Source: Anaeromyxobacter sp. Fw109-5
GTDB taxonomy: Bacteria; Myxococcota; Myxococcia; Myxococcales; Anaeromyxobacteraceae
Length of the DNA: 64,000 nucleotides
Assembly: GCF_000017505.1 (NCBI RefSeq)
Contig: NC_009675.1
Location: 1,612,001-1,676,000, forward strand
Direction of reading: 5' to 3'
A program made the translations under genes and the position numbers. The notes beneath the pieces are model-generated. The model searched no databases, was not told where the DNA came from, and saw only the letters and a program-made list of their open reading frames with translations. Each line of letters starts with the position of its first letter. The stretch's first letter is position 1. Of this stretch, positions 60,806 through 64,000 are shown piece by piece.

Positions 60806-60850
60806 CATCCCGAGCGTAGGGCCCGCGGCCCGGGGGCCGGAGTCGAAGGA
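60806..60850. repeat. REP-like repeat
   Basis: CATCCCGAGCGTAG at one end and GGAGTCGAAGGAC at the other enclose a GC-rich palindrome (GGGCCCGCGGCCCGGGGGCC). The ends match, in reverse, the units inside clpA and the one at 6219-6252. Confidence 0.65.
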
Positions 60851-60874
60851 CGCAGGCGGGCCTCGTGCGCCGCT

Positions 60875-62254
60875 CTACGCCCGCTCTCGCTCCCGCTCCC
60901 CCACCGGCACCGGCGGCAAGTCCTTCGACGCCATGTAGACCACGTTCCGGTTGGAGCGCTTGCCGCGGTACATGGCGCGATCCGCGAGGTCGAGCAGCTC
61001 GGCCTTGGCGCTCGCGTGCTCGGGGAAGCTGGCGAGGCCGATGGAGGCGGTGACGCGCACGCGCTGCCCCTCGCGCGACAGGAAGCGGTGGTCCTCGATG
61101 GCGCGGCGGATCCGCTCCGCCACCTTGAGGGCGCCCCCCGAGTCGATGCCGGAGAGGATGACGACGTACTCGTCGCCGCCGTAGCGGACGATGACGTCCT
61201 CCTCGCGCACGCAGGAGCGCAGGACCCGCCCCACCTCCACGAGCAGGCGCGAGCCGGACAGGTGCCCGTGCTGGTCGTTCACGGCCTTGAAGTGGTCGAG
61301 GTCCATGAACAGGACCGAGAACGCGCGGCCGCCGCCCAGCTCGCGCTGCAGCGCGACCTCCAGGTACCGCGTGTTGTAGAGGTGGGTGAGGTCGTCGAGG
61401 TAGGCGAGGTGCTCGACCTTGCGGAGCCGGCCGAGGTTCGTGAGGGCGAGGCCGAGGTGGCGCGCGAGGAAGGCGGCGCCCTCGGCGCAGTCCTCCGAGA
61501 GGGGGCCGGGCACCACCACCGCCGCGGCGCCCAGCACCTCGCCGTCGTCCGCCACCGGCAGGCACACCACGCGCCGGTGCGCGGTGGGCCCGACGCCGGC
61601 GGGCGCGCGGGCCTCGACGGCGCGCTCGCGCCCCAGCTCGGCGAGCGCGGGCCGCACCGCCTCCAGCACCGCCCGGGCCTCCTCGGGCTCGAGGCCGTGC
61701 GCGCCGGCGACGCTCCAGCCGCCCGCCACCGGCTCGAGGAGCGCGCAGGCGGGGGTCACGCACTGCGCGGAGAGGGCGGCGAGCGCCATGGGCACGAGCC
61801 GCTCGCGGTCGAGCGTCCCCGCGATGCGCTGCCCGGTCTCGAACAGCCGCAGGTGCTCGCGCAGCGAGCGGTTCTCGGCGAGCACCTCGCGCATCGACAG
61901 GCAGCGCTGCACCGCCACCTGGAGCTGCTCGGGCGTGACGGGCTTCACGAGGTAGTCGCTCGCGCCCGCGCGCATCGCGCGCACCGCGGTGTCCACCTTG
62001 TCGAGCGCCGTGACGACGACGACGCCGATGCCCGGGTCGAGCTGCTTCGCGGCGTCGAGGAGCTCGAGGCCGTCCTTGTCGCCGGGGAGGATGACGTCGG
62101 TGAGGAGGACGTCGAAGCGGCGCCGCGCGAGCTGCGCCAGCGCGGTGTCCGCGCCGTCCGCGACCTCCACGTCGTAGCCCGCCGCGCGCAGGTAGTCGCC
62201 GTAGACGGTACGCGCGAACCGCTCGTCGTCGACGAGGAGGACGGCGTTTCCCAT
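60875..62254 (-). CDS. Response regulator with GAF-like and GGDEF (diguanylate cyclase) domains
   Basis: This 459-residue protein has an N-terminal receiver (AVLLVDDERFARTVYGDYLR, phospho-acceptor in FDVLLTDVILPGDKDG, YLVKPVTPEQL), a middle GAF-like domain (about 145-290) and a C-terminal GGDEF domain (HLAYLDDLTHLYNTRYLEVA, VRYGGDEYVVILSG, GLASFPEHA). YGGDEY is an active-site motif, so it probably makes cyclic di-GMP in response to phosphorylation. DGNG-type I-site residues are not obvious. The start at 62254 is divergent from the CheW-like gene with only 16 bases between starts. Confidence 0.9.
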   Translation of the reverse strand: MGNAVLLVDDERFARTVYGDYLRAAGYDVEVADGADTALAQLARRRFDVLLTDVILPGDKDGLELLDAAKQLDPGIGVVVVTALDKVDTAVRAMRAGASDYLVKPVTPEQLQVAVQRCLSMREVLAENRSLREHLRLFETGQRIAGTLDRERLVPMALAALSAQCVTPACALLEPVAGGWSVAGAHGLEPEEARAVLEAVRPALAELGRERAVEARAPAGVGPTAHRRVVCLPVADDGEVLGAAAVVVPGPLSEDCAEGAAFLARHLGLALTNLGRLRKVEHLAYLDDLTHLYNTRYLEVALQRELGGGRAFSVLFMDLDHFKAVNDQHGHLSGSRLLVEVGRVLRSCVREEDVIVRYGGDEYVVILSGIDSGGALKVAERIRRAIEDHRFLSREGQRVRVTASIGLASFPEHASAKAELLDLADRAMYRGKRSNRNVVYMASKDLPPVPVGERERERA

Positions 62255-62270
62255 GGCCGGCCATCGTATC

Positions 62271-63056
62271 ATGGCGTCCGTGGGCTCCCTCGCGTCCGAC
62301 GGCAAGGCGCTGATCTTCTCCGCGGGCGGGGTGCGCCTCGCGCTCCGGCTCTCGCACGTGCGCGAGCTCCTCGCCGTGCCGCCCGACGCGGGAGAGGTGA
62401 GCGTCCGCGGCGAGCCGGTGCCGACCGCCTTCGTGTCCACGGTGCTCGGCCTCCCCGCCGGCCCCTCGCCCTACGCGCTCCTCACCGAGGACCCCGCGCG
62501 CGCCGCGCTGCGCGTCGAGGCGCTGCACGGGATCGTCGATCTCGCCGAGGCGGAGGTGTTCCAGCTCCCCGCGCGCACGCCGCTGCCGCAGCCGGCGCCG
62601 TTCGCGGGCGCGATCGTGGCGCGGGGCGAGCTGGCGCTCGAGCTCGCCGTCTCCACGCTCGGCTTCGCACCGCTCGAGCCCGCCGAGGAGCTGCCGGAGC
62701 CGCCGCCCGACGCCGCGCTCGGCGCCGGGGCGGAGCGCGAGCTTCGCTTCGCCCGCGGCGGCCGCACCTACGCCGTCCCGCTGTCGCTGCTCGTCCAGAT
62801 CCTCGAGGCGCCGGAGGTCGCGCGCGTGCCGCTCACGCCGCAGTCGCACCGCGGCCTCCTCCACCACGCGCGCGCGCTCCACCCGGTCGTCGACGTCGGC
62901 GTCCTCTACGGCGACGCGCCGGGGGAGGGGAGGACCGTGCTGCTCGTGGACGCGGGCGGCGCCGGGGTGGGCGTCGTCGCCGATCGCGTGCTCGGTGTCG
63001 CCGAGGGTGAGGCGGAGGTCACCCGGCCACCGTGGGACGCGCTCTTCGGCGTGTAG
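62271..63056 (+). CDS. Protein with two CheW-like domains
   Basis: This 261-residue protein has two CheW-like beta barrels: KALIFSAGGVRLALRLSHVR with VRGEPVPTAFVSTVLGLPAG, and RELRFARGGRTYAVPLSLLV with HRGLLHHARALHPVVDVGVL and VGVVADRVLGVAEGEAEV. CheW domains link receptors to the CheA kinase. Two in tandem without CheA suggests a scaffold or decoy. The ATG at 62271 is chosen; an ATG at 62253 would overlap the divergent gene. It precedes a receiver-domain protein. Confidence 0.8.
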   Translation: MASVGSLASDGKALIFSAGGVRLALRLSHVRELLAVPPDAGEVSVRGEPVPTAFVSTVLGLPAGPSPYALLTEDPARAALRVEALHGIVDLAEAEVFQLPARTPLPQPAPFAGAIVARGELALELAVSTLGFAPLEPAEELPEPPPDAALGAGAERELRFARGGRTYAVPLSLLVQILEAPEVARVPLTPQSHRGLLHHARALHPVVDVGVLYGDAPGEGRTVLLVDAGGAGVGVVADRVLGVAEGEAEVTRPPWDALFGV

Positions 63057-63196
63057 CCGAGGGGGCCGACCGGCGCCGGTGTGGGCCTCGCGGGATCACC
63101 TCCAGGCGCCCGTAAAGCCTCGCGAACGTTGACATTCGGGCGATCGCGGCGTTACTGGTTACGGTCTTCCTCCCCTCCGCTCCCCCGGGATCCCCG

Positions 63197-64000
63197 ATGC
63201 CCAAGAACCTGCTCCTCGCGGACGACTCGATCACGATCCAGAAGGTCGTGGGCATCACCTTCGCGAACGAGGACTACCAGGTCGTCGCGGTGGGGAACGG
63301 GGAGGACGCCGTCCTGCGGGCGCGCGAGCTGAAGCCGGACGTCATCCTCGCCGACGTCGTCATGCCGAAGCGCAACGGCTACGAGGTGTGCGAGGCGGTG
63401 AAGGCGGATCCGGCGCTGGCGCACATCCCGGTGATCCTGCTCGCCGGCACGTTCGAGGCGTTCGACGAGGCGCGCGCTCGCGGCGCGCGCGCCGACGGGC
63501 ACATCGCGAAGCCCTTCGAGAGCCAGGCGCTCATCAACAAGGTGCGCGAGCTGGTCGAGGGGAAGGCGGCGGCGGCGGCCGCGCCCCAGGCTCCGCGCCC
63601 GTTCGCGTCCGCCGCCGCGCCCCGGCCCGCCGCTCCGTCGCCCGGCGCGCCCGCCCCTGCGTCGACCCGCCCGACGGCGCCCGGCGCCATCCCTCCCGGC
63701 GCGCGTCCGGGCGGACCGATCCCCGCGCCCGGCGCCCGTCCGTCGGCACCCGGCTATCCGCCCGCAGGCGTGCCCCGGCCCGGGATGGCCGCGCCGCCCG
63801 CCGGAGCGCGGCCCGCCGGACCTTTCCCCGGCCCCGCCGCCCAGGCGCGTCCCGGAGTGCCCGGCCCCGGCGTTCCGCCGGGCGCTCGACCCGGCGCGTT
63901 CCCGTCCGGCGCCGTCCCCGGTGCGCGTCCCGGAGCGATGCCCCCGGGCGCGGTCCCGGCTCCCGGCGCCTTCCGGCCCGCGGCGCCGGGGGTGCCTCCG
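63197..64000 (+). CDS. Receiver-domain protein with long proline-rich region (RomR-like), cut by window edge
   Basis: The 268 residues in the window start MPKNLLLADDSITIQKVVGI, a receiver domain with phospho-acceptor in DVILADVVMPKRNGYEV and IPVILLAGTFEAFDEAR, ending with HIAKPFESQALINKVRELVE. From residue 124 to the edge the chain is rich in Pro, Ala and Gly (GAPAPASTRPTAPGAIPP). Myxobacterial RomR, a polarity regulator of motility, has this layout (receiver, proline-rich region, glutamate-rich tail), but the C-terminus is outside the window. The 140-base gap upstream holds no recognised site. A generic response regulator is the alternative. Confidence 0.75.
   Translation, partial: MPKNLLLADDSITIQKVVGITFANEDYQVVAVGNGEDAVLRARELKPDVILADVVMPKRNGYEVCEAVKADPALAHIPVILLAGTFEAFDEARARGARADGHIAKPFESQALINKVRELVEGKAAAAAAPQAPRPFASAAAPRPAAPSPGAPAPASTRPTAPGAIPPGARPGGPIPAPGARPSAPGYPPAGVPRPGMAAPPAGARPAGPFPGPAAQARPGVPGPGVPPGARPGAFPSGAVPGARPGAMPPGAVPAPGAFRPAAPGVPP

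Larger units (their letters stand above)
60348..60874. other. Long intergenic region with promoter, candidate small RNA, terminator and REP-like repeat
   Basis: The 527 bases between the DUF305 start and the GGDEF gene stop hold no convincing protein gene. They contain a promoter-like sequence (60602-60630), a structured stretch (60638-60732), an intrinsic terminator on the plus strand (60733-60770) and a REP-like repeat (60806-60850). The rest, 60348-60600, has no clear structure. Confidence 0.6.

Noticed and set aside
60696-60938. Small open frame through the orphan terminator (LKRAEPG...)
   Set aside because: It runs through the terminator stem and the REP-like repeat, and a stop lies shortly upstream. 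The preceding DDEGNRYYVLKRAE-like stretch looks peptide-like but has no start signal or partner.

Overview
The window is very GC-rich, with many GTG and TTG starts and TGA stops. Gene content points to a deltaproteobacterial myxobacterium, most likely Anaeromyxobacter or a close relative: Ser/Thr kinase with TPR-like tail, ECF-like sigma factor, LytS/LytTR pair, receiver protein with a proline-rich tail, TPR lipoproteins and multi-copy HNH cassettes. The genus is inferred from gene style, not from a marker gene. 54 protein-coding genes are supported, two of them cut by the window ends. No rRNA, tRNA or CRISPR array was seen.

Layout. 1-6.2 kb: three glycosyltransferases, an SDR epimerase, a PLP decarboxylase and a VanY-type peptidase. 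6.25-8.46 kb: repeat-rich HNH nuclease cassette A. 8.6-13.6 kb: ATP-grasp enzyme, Ser/Thr kinase, sigma factor. 13.6-23.6 kb (minus): lactate locus lutC-lutB-lutA-lldP-D-lactate dehydrogenase, preceded by a LytTR regulator and LytS-type kinase. 23.7-27.3 kb: a B12-binding-type radical SAM enzyme that appears to be an unrecognised selenoprotein, YggX, an XRE regulator and MoeA. 27.4-32.1 kb: AIM24-like protein, RNase R with an Arg-Gly repeat tail, TSUP permease. 32.15-34.13 kb: HNH cassette B, inverted relative to A and flanked by 101-bp direct repeats. 34.2-40.8 kb (minus): porin, livK, livH, livM, livG, livF, CBS protein. 41-50.8 kb: MutS2, TPR lipoprotein, glycosyltransferase, flippase-like protein, NamZ, degenerate phosphoesterase, NadD, DUF4442 protein. 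50.8-57.6 kb: ClpA-type ATPase, patatin lipoprotein, cupin, methyltransferase, TPR-metallopeptidase. 57.8-64 kb: a lone GroEL, DUF305 lipoprotein, a candidate small RNA, GGDEF response regulator, double CheW-like protein and a truncated receiver protein.

How genes work together. LldP would import lactate, the fused FAD/Fe-S dehydrogenase would oxidise the D isomer, LutABC the L isomer, and the adjacent LytS/LytTR pair is the natural candidate regulator. The liv genes form a complete ABC importer behind an outer-membrane porin.

Most interesting signals: (1) a C-TGA-SEP tail with a SECIS-like hairpin at the end of the radical SAM gene; (2) two copies of an HNH cassette with conserved leader, 101-bp repeats and, in copy A, a G-quadruplex-prone GGGGTC array inside a long inverted repeat; (3) two REP-like palindromes with covarying stems inside the clpA reading frame; (4) an orphan intrinsic terminator with an upstream promoter-like sequence, suggesting a small RNA; (5) MITE-like intergenic elements with terminal inverted repeats.
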